The position numbers and the translations under genes were made by a program. The notes beneath the pieces are model-generated. The model did no database searches and was not told the origin of the DNA. It was given only the letters and a program-made list of their open reading frames with translations. DNA of 64,000 nucleotides from Carposina sasakii (taxonomy: Eukaryota; Arthropoda; Insecta; Lepidoptera; Carposinidae). Position 1 is the stretch's first letter; every line of letters begins with the position of its first letter. The DNA lies in the NCBI GenBank assembly GCA_014607495.2, contig CP053162.1, forward strand, positions 1,922,001 to 1,986,000, read 5' to 3'. Below are positions 30,801 to 40,792 of the stretch, in pieces.

Positions 30801-33216
30801 TGGTTAACACGTGCGCCTTTCAGTCGGGAGGCGTGAGTTCGATACCAGTCATGCTCCTGTACCACTGAATTTATTTCATGTATGGATTTTCCTAAAAAAA
30901 TTGTCACTTAGCTACACCCGAAAAGGGTTGGCGTTAGGCAGGCAGCCGGCCGTAAAAACAAATGCCAAAACGTTGGCAATATGAGTTTCGAAAGAAACCA
31001 TATTGCGCCGACCCCATAAATAATGTGATAAGGGCAGGAAGATGATGATGTCCTTTGCTGACATGGGGCTTCACTAGAACACATCAGCTGCATGTCTTTC
31101 TGTATATGTTATACAAAACAGTCAACTAAGGAACTCGACATTCTGTCAGACGATGAGCAAGTAACTTGTCATTGATCATTTCATTTCGCTGACCTGTTGA
31201 CTTTGAATATAGGAAGAAGGCATTTAAAAAAATTATCATTTAAACCAGAGGTTCCCAAACTTTTTTTACTCATAGACCCCTTTTAAAAGTTAACTGGTTC
31301 TGGTAGACCCCCTACAGGCCTACACCATATACAAATTAATTGTGAACCTCCATTTTTTCACATTAACGTAGACCCCCACCGAGTCACCTGTGGATCCCTG
31401 GGGGTCCATCTGGACCACTTTGGGAACTACTGATTTAAACATTCTATATTCTTTATTTATTTAAATAATGTATTTGCCGAGCACTATAATATTGGTATCT
31501 TCAAAGCTAGAGTAAAGAGAGAGGCACTTTCTAGGCAAACATGTACCATCCTAGGCCGCATCTTGCTTAACATCAGGCACAATGGCGGTCAAATATTTGC
31601 CTAGCTAATTCTAAAAAAAAATGTTATGTAGCAGACTCACACCTCTCCAGACATGGGTAGCCATATCTGTAGGAACTGTAAACACTCCAACAATATAATT
31701 GGATATGAAATACTTACCCTCTCTTTCTCATACTGAGCCTCTTCCCTCAACTTCTCCTTTTTAGCTGCAGCACTCTTCTTGCTGTCCAAAGATACAGGCC
31801 CAATGTCACACATGTCTATTTCTTCACATGCTTTTTCCTAAAATCAAAATATGGTCTAGTAAAGTTCCTGTAAAAGCTAAGACAGTCAACCAAACCCTCA
31901 TAGGTATTATATAGCCCAGTGGTTAAGACGTGCCCTTCCAAGTGGGAGGCGTAAGTTCGATCCCAGTCACGGGCCTGTACCAATGAATTTATTTCATGTA
32001 CAGATTGTAAAGTTGCAAAATTGTCATTTAGCTCCTGCCTTGGAAAACATGTATAACCGTTGGTCCGGCGCCTGATCTGTCCCTGGTTGTGTCGGCTTTC
32101 CTTCCCATCGCACTATGAGAGTAACGGAATAGAGTGCATCTGTGTTTGCGCACACACTTGTGCACTATAATATCTCCTGTGTACCTGGCTAATCTCTGTA
32201 GACATTGGTCGCCTTGACTATATATGACTATATAATATGAATTTCTTCTATGCTGCTCTGGGAGTGAAAAAAAAATGTATAATACTACAGCTGCTTTTCT
32301 TCCCGGGCATACTGCACAAGTCAGTAGAGGGACAAGAGGGTCTTGGTGTTTTGTAGGCCATGGGCTGACCACCTGTCACTACTAGCCAAACTTGTACATC
32401 TCAACTATACCCTCAAAATTGGTCAGAAGTAGCACCATGTGGTTCTATCGGCCCATGGTGCTCTGCCTACCCCATAAGGGATAAAGGTGTGATTATATGT
32501 GTGTAAAGATGTTAAGACATATCCACTATACAGTTAACACAGACAAAATGGTGGATTCTGACTGTTACACTTAAACATTAACTTAATCTTAGTCAGGTCT
32601 ATCCATCTCTGTTCTTAACATAAACGGCTGAGATAAAGGGACAGGTAGGACTTATTATGTGTTTATGTTTACCATCAGAATCAACCATAAATTCACAAAC
32701 ATCTGCTAGTTGATATTATGTATAGCTATAAAACTTACAACATCAAAATTGTCCCAAGCCTTGTAGTCAGATGAAGGAATTCGTTTTGCCGGTGGCTTCT
32801 GGACAACAACAGGCTTTTCCTTCTTAATCTTACTCCGGACAGGTGGAAGATCCTGGTTTAAAAAGGGAACCAGATTATTTGAGGAATTTATTGTATGTCA
32901 AAACATCTAAAGCGTACACAAAATAGGCACTTCATAAAGAAAATGTGATAAATAAGAATCTAGTCTAACCTAATAAACTACAATAAAAAATACAAAAACT
33001 TTCGCGAAACTATATCTACAAGTAAATAATAAGTTGAGCTACTCTACAAATTGATAATTGGGTACATAAATAGTATTAAACCTGCTCAAAAGCACCGTTG
33101 AGAGCGGCTTCCTTTCTTTTCATTTCTGCCTCCCAATTTTTCAAATCTGTCAAGTAGGTTTGGAAGGTCTTAGCATTATCTCGCACTTGTTTTTGTATTT
33201 CAAAAGCTTTTTCCAT
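21758..33216 (-). CDS. RPAP3: RPAP3 / spaghetti homologue, R2TP co-chaperone (10 coding exons, 516 aa)
   Basis: Ten exons on the minus strand join without a frame break: 33216-33082, 32852-32739, 31837-31718, 30668-30541, 29869-29659, 28028-27804, 25969-25819, 24285-24104, 22549-22354, 21846-21758. All introns are GT-AG. The product is 516 residues: an N-terminal region with 'LTDLKNWE' (about 21-28) and 'DYKAWDNFDV' (74-83), one three-motif TPR domain (about 115-225), a Pro/Lys-rich linker, and an RPAP3_C domain (about 395-500). Carboxylate-clamp residues K121, N125, N156, K186 and R190 are all present, so binding to the HSP90/HSP70 tail is expected. In the known family this protein scaffolds R2TP (with PIH1D1 and RUVBL1/2) for cytoplasmic assembly of RNA polymerase II, snoRNPs and PIKKs. 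Length and the single TPR domain resemble insect spaghetti rather than the longer two-TPR-domain vertebrate form. The start is the only ATG before the conserved N-terminus, in context ACAATGG. Introns 2-9 contain or abut many repeats. Confidence 0.95.
22354..22549 (-). CDS. RPAP3: RPAP3 exon 9, core of RPAP3_C domain (423-487)
   Basis: Encodes 'IDPTKIPSIFANALESDVL', the domain's hallmark, and then 'LRGLCGVKRFGALVMFL'. It ends in phase 1 before GTAAAA. Confidence 0.95.
22819..22928 (+). mobile_element. tRNA-derived SINE (family A) inside MITE-A
   Basis: tRNA-like boxes 'GGTGGCTCAGTGGTGAGAGC' and 'GGGTTCGATTCCC', then 'TTTCTTTATTAATAATTTTA'. Flanking GAAACTTATAGT (22807-22818) and GAAATTTATAGT (22929-22940) are a 12-bp target duplication with one mismatch. 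Confidence 0.85.
23029..23241. mobile_element. Foldback element inside MITE-A, copy 1
   Basis: Arms begin AGCCTCGAGCACACCG and end CTGCTCGAGCCT, with GTACG/CGTAC-rich inverted interiors. Flanked by TTA on both sides (23026-23028 and 23242-23244). Confidence 0.8.
23566..23824 (-). mobile_element. SINE-like repeat Z, near full length (RPAP3 intron 8)
   Basis: Plus strand shows 'CCTATTGCAGTCCACTGC' through 'GGCACCACGCGGC', the full extent of the family as seen in this window. Confidence 0.75.
24104..24285 (-). CDS. RPAP3: RPAP3 exon 8, start of RPAP3_C domain (362-422)
   Basis: Contains 'FMADWKYLKDKGEARSDYL', matching the tryptophan-containing first helix of the RPAP3_C domain. Acceptor TAG, donor GTAAGT. 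Confidence 0.94.
24324..24752. mobile_element. Long-TIR MITE in RPAP3 intron 7
   Basis: Roughly 80-bp inverted arms begin CGGCCGGT and contain 'GGAATAAAGTTGAT' and 'GAATTGATCTGAAAATGGCG'. TAA flanks both ends. The left arm starts only about 40 bp from exon 8. Confidence 0.75.
25070..25320 (+). mobile_element. tRNA-derived SINE (family C-type head), copy 1
   Basis: Head 'CGGCCGATTGGTCTAG' and B box 'GGGTTCGAATTCC' precede 'TGTTTCCGAGTCATGGATG' and an AT-rich end. In RPAP3 intron 7. Confidence 0.75.
25610..25800 (-). mobile_element. Repeat family C fragment in RPAP3 intron 7
   Basis: Contains 'TGAACCGATTTAAATGAATT' and 'CCAGGATAATTTCGACATT'. It ends close to the exon 7 donor. Confidence 0.6.
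25819..25969 (-). CDS. RPAP3: RPAP3 exon 7, linker (312-361)
   Basis: Acidic/polar linker containing 'IPIIEISLGEP'. It ends in phase 1 (G then GT); the codon is completed as Asp362 by exon 8. Confidence 0.88.
26040..26357 (-). mobile_element. Repeat family C copy in RPAP3 intron 6
   Basis: Contains 'CGGCTGAACCGATTTCGATG' and 'GGATAATTTCGACATTTTG'. The end 'CGAGCGTCTACTAGTAAA' matches the copy at 56285-56605. Confidence 0.7.
26496..26767. mobile_element. 272-bp foldback element with 7-bp target duplication
   Basis: Arms of about 110 bp, from CATAGAGGAATAAGATGT to its complement, surround a ~45-bp AT-rich loop. CCCAAGA precedes (26489-26495) and follows (26768-26774) the element. Non-coding; lies in RPAP3 intron 6. 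Confidence 0.88.
26836..27036 (+). mobile_element. tRNA-derived SINE (family C-type head), copy 2
   Basis: Same head and body as 25070-25320: 'CGGCCGATTGATATAG', 'GGGTTCGAAACCC', 'TTTCCGAGTCATGGATGG'. Confidence 0.75.
27383..27753 (+). mobile_element. MITE-A copy, full length, younger subfamily (RPAP3 intron 6)
   Basis: ACAGAGTGATTTTTGG to AACACTCTGT with TA on both sides. Carries the 'ACGCGCGTAGCAGG' and 'AAGGTGGCCAC' diagnostic variants. It ends about 50 bp from the exon 6 donor. Confidence 0.88.
27804..28028 (-). CDS. RPAP3: RPAP3 exon 6, linker (237-311)
   Basis: Ser/Pro-rich and then Lys/Pro-rich, with 'TELEQWRDAVGEPFTVIKP' near its end. Its donor GTAATT is followed directly by an (ATTT)n run in gene orientation, at plus-strand 27783-27802. 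Confidence 0.9.
28932..29136 (+). mobile_element. SINE family A copy abutting MITE-A (RPAP3 intron 5)
   Basis: tRNA-like 'GGTGGCTTAGTGGTTATAGC' and 'GGGTTCGATTCCC'. AGTTATACA flanks it at 28923-28931 and 29137-29145. The right duplicate contains the first bases of the neighbouring MITE-A, so the SINE jumped into that element's edge. Confidence 0.8.
29143..29525 (+). mobile_element. MITE-A copy, full length, younger subfamily (RPAP3 intron 5)
   Basis: ACAGGTGATTTTTGGTCG to AACATCCTGT, with TA duplications. Close to the copies at 27383 and 50735. Confidence 0.88.
29659..29869 (-). CDS. RPAP3: RPAP3 exon 5, TPR motifs 2-3 (166-236)
   Basis: Encodes 'CNEAIRLDPTYVKAYQRRA' with clamp residues K186 and R190, then the third TPR and its capping helix. 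Acceptor CAG, donor GTGAGT, ends phase 0. Confidence 0.95.
30117..30464. mobile_element. Inverted-repeat element with GC-rich core (RPAP3 intron 4)
   Basis: Perfect 16-bp ends ACGGCCCCCTGATTAC (30117-30132 and 30449-30464). A second inverted pair, AAAGCCGAAGCC (about 30229-30270 and 30399-30440), flanks a CGCCCCGC-type tandem at about 30296-30395. A LINE 3' tail sits inside the left arm. Confidence 0.75.
30147..30228 (+). mobile_element. LINE 3' tail inserted in the inverted-repeat element
   Basis: 'GACTGCAACGGTGCTTACC' to an A-run; the same 3' UTR as the LINE at 17149-17410. Only about 80 bp, so heavily 5'-truncated. Confidence 0.75.
30541..30668 (-). CDS. RPAP3: RPAP3 exon 4, TPR motif 1 and start of motif 2 (124-165)
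   Basis: Begins 'GNGFVKQQKWDEAI', a textbook TPR helix A, and includes 'YANRGLCYLKK' with clamp residue N156. The donor is GTAAAG; the exon ends in phase 2 and the split codon is completed as Ser166. Confidence 0.95.
30785..31046 (+). mobile_element. SINE with family B head and a different body (RPAP3 intron 3)
   Basis: Head 'TAGCCCAGTGGTTAACACG' and B box 'GAGTTCGATACC', then a body with 'GTTTCGAAAGAAACC' shared with 21890-21990 (reverse) but not with other family B copies. Confidence 0.65.
31246..31432. mobile_element. hAT-type MITE, copy 2 (RPAP3 intron 3)
   Basis: CAGAGGTTCCCAAACTT to TTTGGGAACTACTG with an exact 8-bp duplication ATTTAAAC on both sides. Confidence 0.9.
31495..31618 (+). 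mobile_element. LINE 3' fragment (RPAP3 intron 3)
   Basis: Translates near 31500 as 'IFKARVKREALSRQT', the LINE C-terminus, followed by 'ATCAGGCACAATGGCGGTC' and an A-run. Diverged from the LINE at 17149. Confidence 0.6.
31718..31837 (-). CDS. RPAP3: RPAP3 exon 3 (residues 84-123)
   Basis: Acceptor TAG and donor GTAAGT, phase 0. It is charged and probably helical, and ends in 'AQYEKER', which supplies the first clamp lysine (K121) of TPR motif 1. Confidence 0.93.
31911..32232 (+). mobile_element. tRNA-derived SINE (family B) in RPAP3 intron 2
   Basis: Head 'GCCCAGTGGTTAAGACGTGC', B box 'AAGTTCGATCCC', and a body matching the minus-strand copy at 6115-6492. Confidence 0.8.
32246..32513 (+). 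mobile_element. Repeat R with LINE-like 3' tail (RPAP3 intron 2)
   Basis: From 'TCTATGCTGCTCTGGGAG' to 'AAGGTGTGATTATATGTGTG'. Other copies are at 38308-38580 and, shorter, 16715, 51750, 56905 and 63648. Confidence 0.75.
32739..32852 (-). CDS. RPAP3: RPAP3 exon 2 (residues 46-83)
   Basis: Acceptor AG at 32854-32853 and donor GTAAGT, phase 0 at both ends. It carries basic residues and then 'SDYKAWDNFDV', a short conserved block found just before the TPR domain in RPAP3 proteins. Confidence 0.93.
33082..33216 (-). CDS. RPAP3: RPAP3 exon 1 (residues 1-45)
   Basis: Starts at the ATG complementary to 33214-33216 and ends in FEQ, followed by donor GTTTAA (phase 0). It encodes the family's N-terminal helix region with the motif 'LTDLKNWEAEMKRKE'. 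No upstream in-frame coding extension is visible. Confidence 0.92.
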
Positions 33217-33479
33217 TGTAAACACCGTTTATTAGCCACGAATAATTTCTTTGTATATTTTACCTGTTTGATCAATGATGAGTTTCTCGAAATTTTTGCT
33301 CGCAACTTGCAAAGCAGAAATGTCACTGTCAATGTCAAGTAAACTTTTTTACGTTGTCATGGTGGCTGAGATTCGTTCAGAAAGTTTAATTTAAAAACTT
33401 AAAAAAAAAAATATTATCGAAACAAAAAGTCTGAAAACTAGGAAAAGGATGATTTCACGGCTGTTTCAAACTACTTTTA

Positions 33480-33730
33480 GGTTCCGTACTGATGCCAGGC
33501 GTTACTGCGTCGTCAGCGGTATCTCTCCGTGCATGGCGTATGAGCCATAGACTATACACAGCGTATGAGTCGACTAATCGGGCATATTCTCAGGCGATAA
33601 GCTAGCAACTTGTCACTGGTCATTTACATCCTGTCCCCGATATGCGTAACATGGCTTTGGGATCTCCTTCATGATCCTGCTGTTCTAGCTACCGCGTTTT
33701 GGGAACACTGCCATGGTGTAGGTATCATCT
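33480..33730. repeat. Dispersed repeat D upstream of RPAP3
   Basis: Contains 'GCTAGCAACTTGTCACTGG' and 'GGGATCTCCTTCATGATCC'. Partial copies recur near 23450, 40305, 48370, 52500, 56810, 61855 and 63410. Confidence 0.55.
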
Positions 33731-33945
33731 ATGTAGGTAGGTAGGTACTGTGGTAGGTAGGTTTGTTCATTGAGGCAATAATCCCTGTTGTATGTATTTA
33801 TGTAAGACTCGGTAACATTTCCCACTGGATTCGTTACCGGTAGATAGATTCTTGTATTTGTGTCCGAAAAGCGACGGTAGGCTCACCCGTAGCCACGTGG
33901 TACTTAATTGGCTAACTGGTGAAAAGTGGGTGTGTAAATTACACT

Positions 33946-34034
33946 ACAGGATGTTTTTTTGTGGCCACCTTTAACGAAGGGTACGTATTCTATACATGAA
34001 ATAAAGTAAGTTTATGCCAAAAAAAATGCTGGGA
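33946..34034 (-). mobile_element. MITE-A fragment (right end, reversed)
   Basis: ACAGGATGTTTTTTTGTGG through 'AAGTAAGTTTATGCC'; younger subfamily, truncated at a T-run. Confidence 0.8.
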
Positions 34035-34364
34035 TTTTTTTTTTTTTTTTAATTTTTAATTTTTAAAAAGTAGGACCTACACCTACCGTGATGAGCTACA
34101 CTGTAGGTACCTACGTAAGTAGGACAACGACGAAGGGGCACTCAAAATCACGACAGAGTAGCGCCCTCATTTACCAACAATTTTATTTAAGTTCCTATGC
34201 TGTGCGAAATTAATTTTAATTACAAAAGTGTTAATTGAAAGCCACGACCTTGCAATATTGACCCGGCCAGTCATGTCAATCAGCACTCCAGGCAGGGGCG
34301 TCGGCCACGAGTTGTGGCGAAACCCAATATTTCCACCAGACATGTGTTCATATTTATTGGTCCA

Positions 34365-34530
34365 CTAGTGAACGCCCGCGACTTCGTCCGCGTGGACTGC
34401 GAATATTTCTATATAACTCCATATAAAATTTTATTAAAATCGCTCCAGCCGTTTTTACGTGAAATGTGTACCTAGTTAACAAACATCCATCCATCCATAC
34501 TTACAAACTTTCGCGTTTATAATTTAGTAG
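34365..34530 (+). mobile_element. Repeat family C, short copy
   Basis: Starts 'GCCCGCGACTTCGTCCGCG' and ends 'AACTTTCGCGTTTATAAT'. Confidence 0.7.
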
Positions 34531-37009
34531 GATGATGTCAATTTGATTGGTGGGTAGCAAAAGCATCAATATCAAGAATTTTCTTAGGTTTCTCGGTGTT
34601 ATTTGGGATTTTGTACTAGCAGTACGTCCTTCCGTGCATGTTATCTATATTGTAAGGGCTCAGGCTATAAGCTAGCAATTCGTCACTGATTATGATTATT
34701 TACATTCTGTTATAATGTTTGCTAGACATAGCTGGGCGACGGGTTTCATCTCACACAGCCGAGAGTATTTGATTCATAGCCACCCATCTAGTAAGTAAGT
34801 AAGTAACTAGGTACATCACTGATATTAGCTTAGCAATACGACCACTTACCTGCAATCGTGAACGTATCCTGCAATATATCTAAATTACTTTACGATACTA
34901 TTTTTCAATCACAAAGCCACGCCTCCAAACCCGCGACCTTGACCGAAATGTTTCCAAATTGAAATAAATAACTCACGCAAGCTTCGAAAAGCGATTAACT
35001 TAAATTTTCTCACAAATCTGGCATATAATAGGTATATTACATACAATAAATTAAGCTAGTATTGCACGCACAATTTACTTACCTACTTACACACTTTTGC
35101 TTAACGTTCCATCTTTGTCTGTTTTTAGCAAAAATCTTTCTCTATCGTCAGTGTAATAAGGTCTATGTAACCCGTGTATACGCAAATATTTAAGTTACGT
35201 TTTGTTTGATAAAAAAAAACTACCTACACTCGTGTCCAAGGTACCTAGTTACTATGCGAATTATAGTAATCATGGTGTATTCGCGCCTTAGCCTAGAGGC
35301 ATCTTCACAACGTGTAGGTAACCTTTTATACATGCTTTATTTATAATACAGGCTGTTATGTGACAGCTATAATTTATTATCTATTCGATTCTGAAGCGAA
35401 AACCTCTAGAAACAGACTCTAGCTCTTCTTTTTTCCTGTATACGTGTTGATTAAAAAGAAAATATAAGTACAACGGTTTGCTCATCTATAAAAGATATTT
35501 CTTCCAACAAACCACCTATGTAACCTACTTCCTATATTTTATGTCATTTTTTGTTTTATTTTATAAGGAAGGTAAGTTTTCCATTTTATTTTCTTTATGA
35601 TTTGTTGGCCAATAGAGTCCAATTTAGTTACCTACCTTCTTGGTCTTCAAGTAAGTATCTGCTTATGTATAACTTATATAAGTATACCTACCGGGTATAT
35701 CACGTATAATTATATAATGCTAATCATAGACTATTCAAAGATTTGCCTCAGGCATGTTTGTAACTGTGACCCTCACCTTGTGAAGAGATACAACTAAGTA
35801 TTATTTATACTTCCAAACAAGTCCACTTATCGTGAACCACTCAACAGTGACAGGTTTCCAACGCATTGACTAGTTTGTAAGCTAATAATACAAAACATAT
35901 ATTTAGGTACTACTATCACAAACCTATGGTGTAGGTATGGTCATAGAGGAATATTCCTCTATGGTATAGTTAAGTTAAAACTGGCAAACCCTTCGTTCAT
36001 ATAAACTTTCGCCTATTTTCCTTAAAACATCGAAAACTATCAACGCAAAAAATCGTACACTACAAGGACGATTTTCAAAAAGCAATTTACGAGTAAGGAG
36101 AATATGGGTTGAATATGAAATCATGAATGTCTTCCAATGGTTAGATAGCCTATCTGAAGAATAAAGTTGATGCTGTCGTTCTGTAACACTTGATAAACTT
36201 ATAATCGTTAGATAGGTTATCTAACAAATTGTAAAGATTGGCCCAACAAATAGTACTAAGTACCTATCAATCAATGTACCTAATTTCTAAGAAAAGCAAA
36301 TTAGCAATCAAATATGTAGTTAGTAGGTACATGGATAGTAGATACTTATATAGATGCCCATTATATTTACCTTGTTTACCTGTACAGTGTACACTAACCT
36401 ACTTATATTTCAAGAATATTCAATTTTAAGTAATATTACCTACATATTTCAGTTCATGTGAGTACTCAGACAGATCCCTGGCCACAATCAAGAAGAATGT
36501 TATATAGCTTTCTACATAGTTTCCGCGTATTCTATTGGCTAATAAAGTAATAAATCACGTGGTGTCCTTAAAAAATGTCGTCCATTGTAGCCCATTTTCA
36601 AAGATCTGCGCCTACGCAGTTCGCACAACTAATCGCCATTAGTCATGTTCAGCGGTGGAATACCGTTGTTAGGGTTCTGAAGGCAGGGTTGTGTTTAAAT
36701 TTACTATTTATTAAGATAGGTACTATTCTGAGGCTAGAATATTGCAGGCCTATGAACTTAGCGCTGTACCTAAATCACTGTTACCTACGAGTATTTAATA
36801 GTAGAGTAGAGATCAAGATCAAATTCATGGGTCGTAGAATTAACGTCAAAAGCCGTGATCTTTCTTAACATCTATAAAATTCCCCAAACTGCTTTGTCTG
36901 GCTATGATATTTAGCTACATGCAGCTAACCAATCAGAATCGAGACATTTATTTAATATTAAGGAAAAGCTTTTTCTGGACTCAGCCTCTCAGAAGTCTCA
37001 GCCTAAGGC
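34531..37009. other. AT-rich intergenic DNA
   Basis: No gene recognised. The longest open frame (36575-36868, 97 codons) has no motif I know. A short inverted sequence with 'GAATAAAGTTGATGCTGTC' lies at about 36150. Confidence 0.5.
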
Positions 37010-37143
37010 TGCCTTTGTCGTGGATGTGTTTGATATCCACCAATCAAATCAATTGACAACATGGACAAATGAATATGTTTGGTTGATCACGCATCCGTAG
37101 CAATGTAGCATAGAGAACATCTCCGGTGGAAAGGCAGCCTAAC
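37010..37143. mobile_element. Small MITE with AAGGCTGCCTTT termini
   Basis: Inverted ends AAGGCTGCCTTT and GAAAGGCAGCCT, about 134 bp. Related to the element at 3365-3545. Confidence 0.65.
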
Positions 37144-38307
37144 AGTCACAGGACATTTTGTCTTAACAGGCGGAACCCAGTCGATTTAGTGACTCGCACT
37201 TATCTGGTTTTGACTTGATTGATAGATTTTCACTTTGTGTGAACACATTACAGTAAAACACTTACCTATGACTTACATTATGTAATCTTTTTTTCTAAAT
37301 AATTTGTATGTACCGCTTCCGTTGAAACAAAAAAAAGATTTATATTTCACTCTTATTCTGCAGTTCTGGCAACCCCATTTTTTTGGGAACACAGTCGAAT
37401 GTACTTGTAAGTATATTAAATTAAATACATAGTAAATTGATAATGTCGTTTAATATACCTACGTATAGGTATAGGTATATTAGGTAAGTGACCTAAGTGG
37501 TCTCGGAGTACCTAGCAGCTAAGTATGCATTACTTCGTTCGCGTAGACTACAAAATATAGCCTAGTATGTCCTTTCTCGTACTTCCACAACTAATATACA
37601 TTATGCAAAATTATAGAAAGATTTCAAAGATTGGGTGTGTACATACTAGCTGCTAGGTGCTCGGATCGGTGCTGGTTTCTCATCGCGACTATAGTTACCT
37701 GTGATCATGAGGTTGTATCGTTCGAGGGTCAACGGAGCCCGAAGATGGACGAGTACTGGTTAAAAATTTGAATGATGATGGACGAGTACTGGTTAAAAAT
37801 TTGAATGATGAAGATTTTAATGAATGGGAACCAGGCGAACGACATACCTAATTATGTTTGCAACGTGCTAAATGGAGATCTGTAGTAGGCAGACTCAGAG
37901 GCCTACCCCTATAGGATATATTATGTAATATGATACAATTATAAGTATATCGTAAATATACAATATAAATATAAATGATACAATTGAAAATACTAAAGAA
38001 AATCCGAGTTCATGTATACAAAGTCGGGGTAAACCAGTTCATATTTCTTAAGGCAATGATAATGTTTTATTATTGCATTTCATAACAAAAAACCAGTCAA
38101 AATTGATTAATCTTAACCTACGTACCTATATCATAATTAACAAATGCACGCAACAAAAAGATGTAGGAGAAATGCATAAAAAAAAATGAACCTGCTTAGT
38201 TACAATTACAACCTGTCTTGCAGTTCGATGACCGGATGGCCACCAAAAATAAACTAGCTCTATTTTGAAACCAGTGGATCAAAAAACTTTATAACACCAC
38301 TATATTA

Positions 38308-38580
38308 TTGTTCTATGCTGCTCTGGGAGAAAAAAAAAAAAGTTAAATACTACAGCTACTTCTCTTCCCGGGCATACTGTACAAGTCAGTAGAGGGACAA
38401 TAGGGTCTTGGTGTTTTGTAGGCGATGGGCAGACCACCTGTCACTACTAACCGAACTTGTACATCTCAACTATACCCTCAAAATTGGTCAGAAGTGGCAC
38501 CATTTGGTTCTATCGGCTCTTGGTGCTCTGCCTACCTCGTAAGGGATAAAGGCGTGATTATATGTATGTATGTATGTATT
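38308..38580 (+). mobile_element. Repeat R, second long copy with (TATG)n tail
   Basis: 'TCTATGCTGCTCTGGGAG' through 'AAAGGCGTGATTATATG' and then TATG repeats, the arrangement expected of a retroposed element. Confidence 0.75.
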
Positions 38581-40489
38581 GTACAGCCTGTGCTGATGCG
38601 AGGCTTCAATGGAATACATCAGCTGCATCTCCTTCCGTGCGTATTAGATAGAGTTAGTACCTATGTACCTAGAGTCGACATTGCACTAGCTAGCAACTTG
38701 AGTGTTGGCATGTCGAGGGATTAGTGAGAATTGGGGCCTTGGTAATCCTGCTAGGCCGAGTTTATACTTTGTTATAGGCCCAATGAGCTTACATACTTAA
38801 CATTTAAAGTGATATATACAAGATGCTCTGGATTTAATATAAGTACAAAATATTAAATCTTTTAATATATCAGAAATACCCTGGCTACAAATCTACATGG
38901 CTGAATATCCAGCAGGTACATAATACGCTCATTAAAGTAGGTACCTAGGTAAGTAAGCACATCATAAAAGAGTCGTGACCAAATTGGCGCATGAGGTTAA
39001 ATAAAAATATACACTACCTAATTGTCTTAGCTCATCCCAAAAACTATCAAGTCGAAATAAACTTTAATATCTCACATTTAGATTCAAATAAAACAGAGTA
39101 ACTAATCGAATCGATTACTGCAATCGATTTTTTATTATCATAATTGCCATTGACAGCCAAAGAATCGAAACGTCAAAATATTTGATCACCATTCGAAATG
39201 GACTTGAGATCAATAGTTTTATTCTAACAAGCGGGTCTTTTTAACTTGGTCAAATAATTTGATGCTACTGTCAAATTAAAATAATAGGCTTTTGTCGAAG
39301 CTTCTTGATGTAGAACTGAAATAATTTAACCGTAATTTTAACTATTGTCTCTATTTAAGTAAGTGGATGGTCTTTTGCAATATTCTCTTCTGTTATGCTT
39401 ATGATGATAAATGTAACCTTCAGGGTGAGATCTTTGTCAGAATTTGCTAATGAGTGTTTCTGCCTTTACTCATGAACGAATGTCTAGTATTACATAGTAA
39501 GTGTTTGATTTGATTTATACATTTGTTAATAAAGAGTGTTATTCCTCAACTACGTAAATTTTAACTAACTTTACGTGGTTTATTAAACATCTTATGTAGA
39601 AACCGGTAAACCCATTCAAATAAAAAAATGTTTTTGAGAGCTAATAGAAGTCAAAATGTTTTTTGTCTTATTTTTGACTGCCTGTCCGTATGTTTGTTTG
39701 GGTATCACGAAAAAACTACTGCGTGAAATTGAATGTGGTTTTTATTATTTTATAGTAAGAGGTCTATTAAAACTGGTGTACCTACTTATATTTTATCTTA
39801 TAAGTACTTTATTCTATCCTCCACACGGACCACTAGCTTTATACTTCAAGTCCAAAGCATTTAGATACATTCTATTCCAGTAACATTTACTGTAATAGTA
39901 ATAAGCAATAAACAATAAGCTCACGATCACAATTACAATTTTGATTAATAATGTTCTAATCATTTACAAATTACAATATATCATCATTATTGTTCACGTG
40001 TGAACAATTTGTAAGATATTTTGTTTACTGTAATTAATAGGCAAGCATATTCATATTTTAACTGTGTGAGGTCAATCAGTGACTTATGGCTATCAAATAC
40101 ATTAAATTATATTCTCATAGTCCTTATTTCCTACTTGATATTACTCGGTATGTAGGTATAGGATTTCAAATAAGAACCATATTCGATCCAAATCACAGGC
40201 CTGTACCGCTGAATTAATTCGTCATGTACCTAATTAAGGAGGTGGAGACTGCATAAGCTTTATGCTTCAAGTAGACCTCTCTGACCATTGGTAAACTGAT
40301 ACGGCTGTGTTCTCAAAATGGGGTAGTCAAAACCGCAGGACTATAAGGGAATCCCATAGCCACGTTTCGCATAGCGGGGATGAATGTTAATGATCGTGGC
40401 AAGTTGAGAGAATGCTCGAGTTCCTTTTTTTTTTTTAATTAACATTTTCATTAGTACATTAATACTACAATTTGCCACTCACGTAGTCC
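38581..40489. other. Non-coding DNA
   Basis: AT-rich, with fragments of repeat D (about 40305-40440) and a SINE B tail (about 40190-40237). No gene recognised. Confidence 0.5.
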
Positions 40490-40792
40490 TTATTGGTCTG
40501 TCTGGAGTGGCGAGATCGTTCCGTTTACATAATACTTTTTCATGAAATGTAAGTTTTTTCTAGGCGACTGTACAAAGTCTCTAATTAGTTCAGCAGGCAT
40601 TTCGTTAATTATATCCGGTAGCATATACTCCCATGTGCGTGTACCATATACATTGTTATATTTTGGCAGACTAAATGTTTTTGTATAGGTCAGCGTTCTC
40701 ATACAAGTTGGTCTAACTTTTAATTCTAGACAATTTAAATTAGGATATTCCTCACTTAAAATTGCAAATTTGATTTTATTGGAGATATTCAT
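40490..40792 (-). pseudogene. LINE reverse-transcriptase C-terminal fragment
   Basis: 100 codons on the minus strand with 'TCMRTLTYTKTFSLPKYNN' and 'GTRTWEYMLPDIINEMPAEL', the shape of the C-terminal end of a non-LTR retrotransposon ORF. No upstream reverse-transcriptase motifs are present, so this is a truncated relic; a domesticated use is not indicated. Confidence 0.65.

Noticed and set aside
36575..36868. 97-codon ORF as a gene
   Set aside because: No start context, domain, splice partner or conservation cue is visible. Length is within chance for this DNA.
39656..39883. 75-codon hydrophobic ORF
   Set aside because: AT-rich sequence gives hydrophobic codons by chance, and there is no supporting feature.
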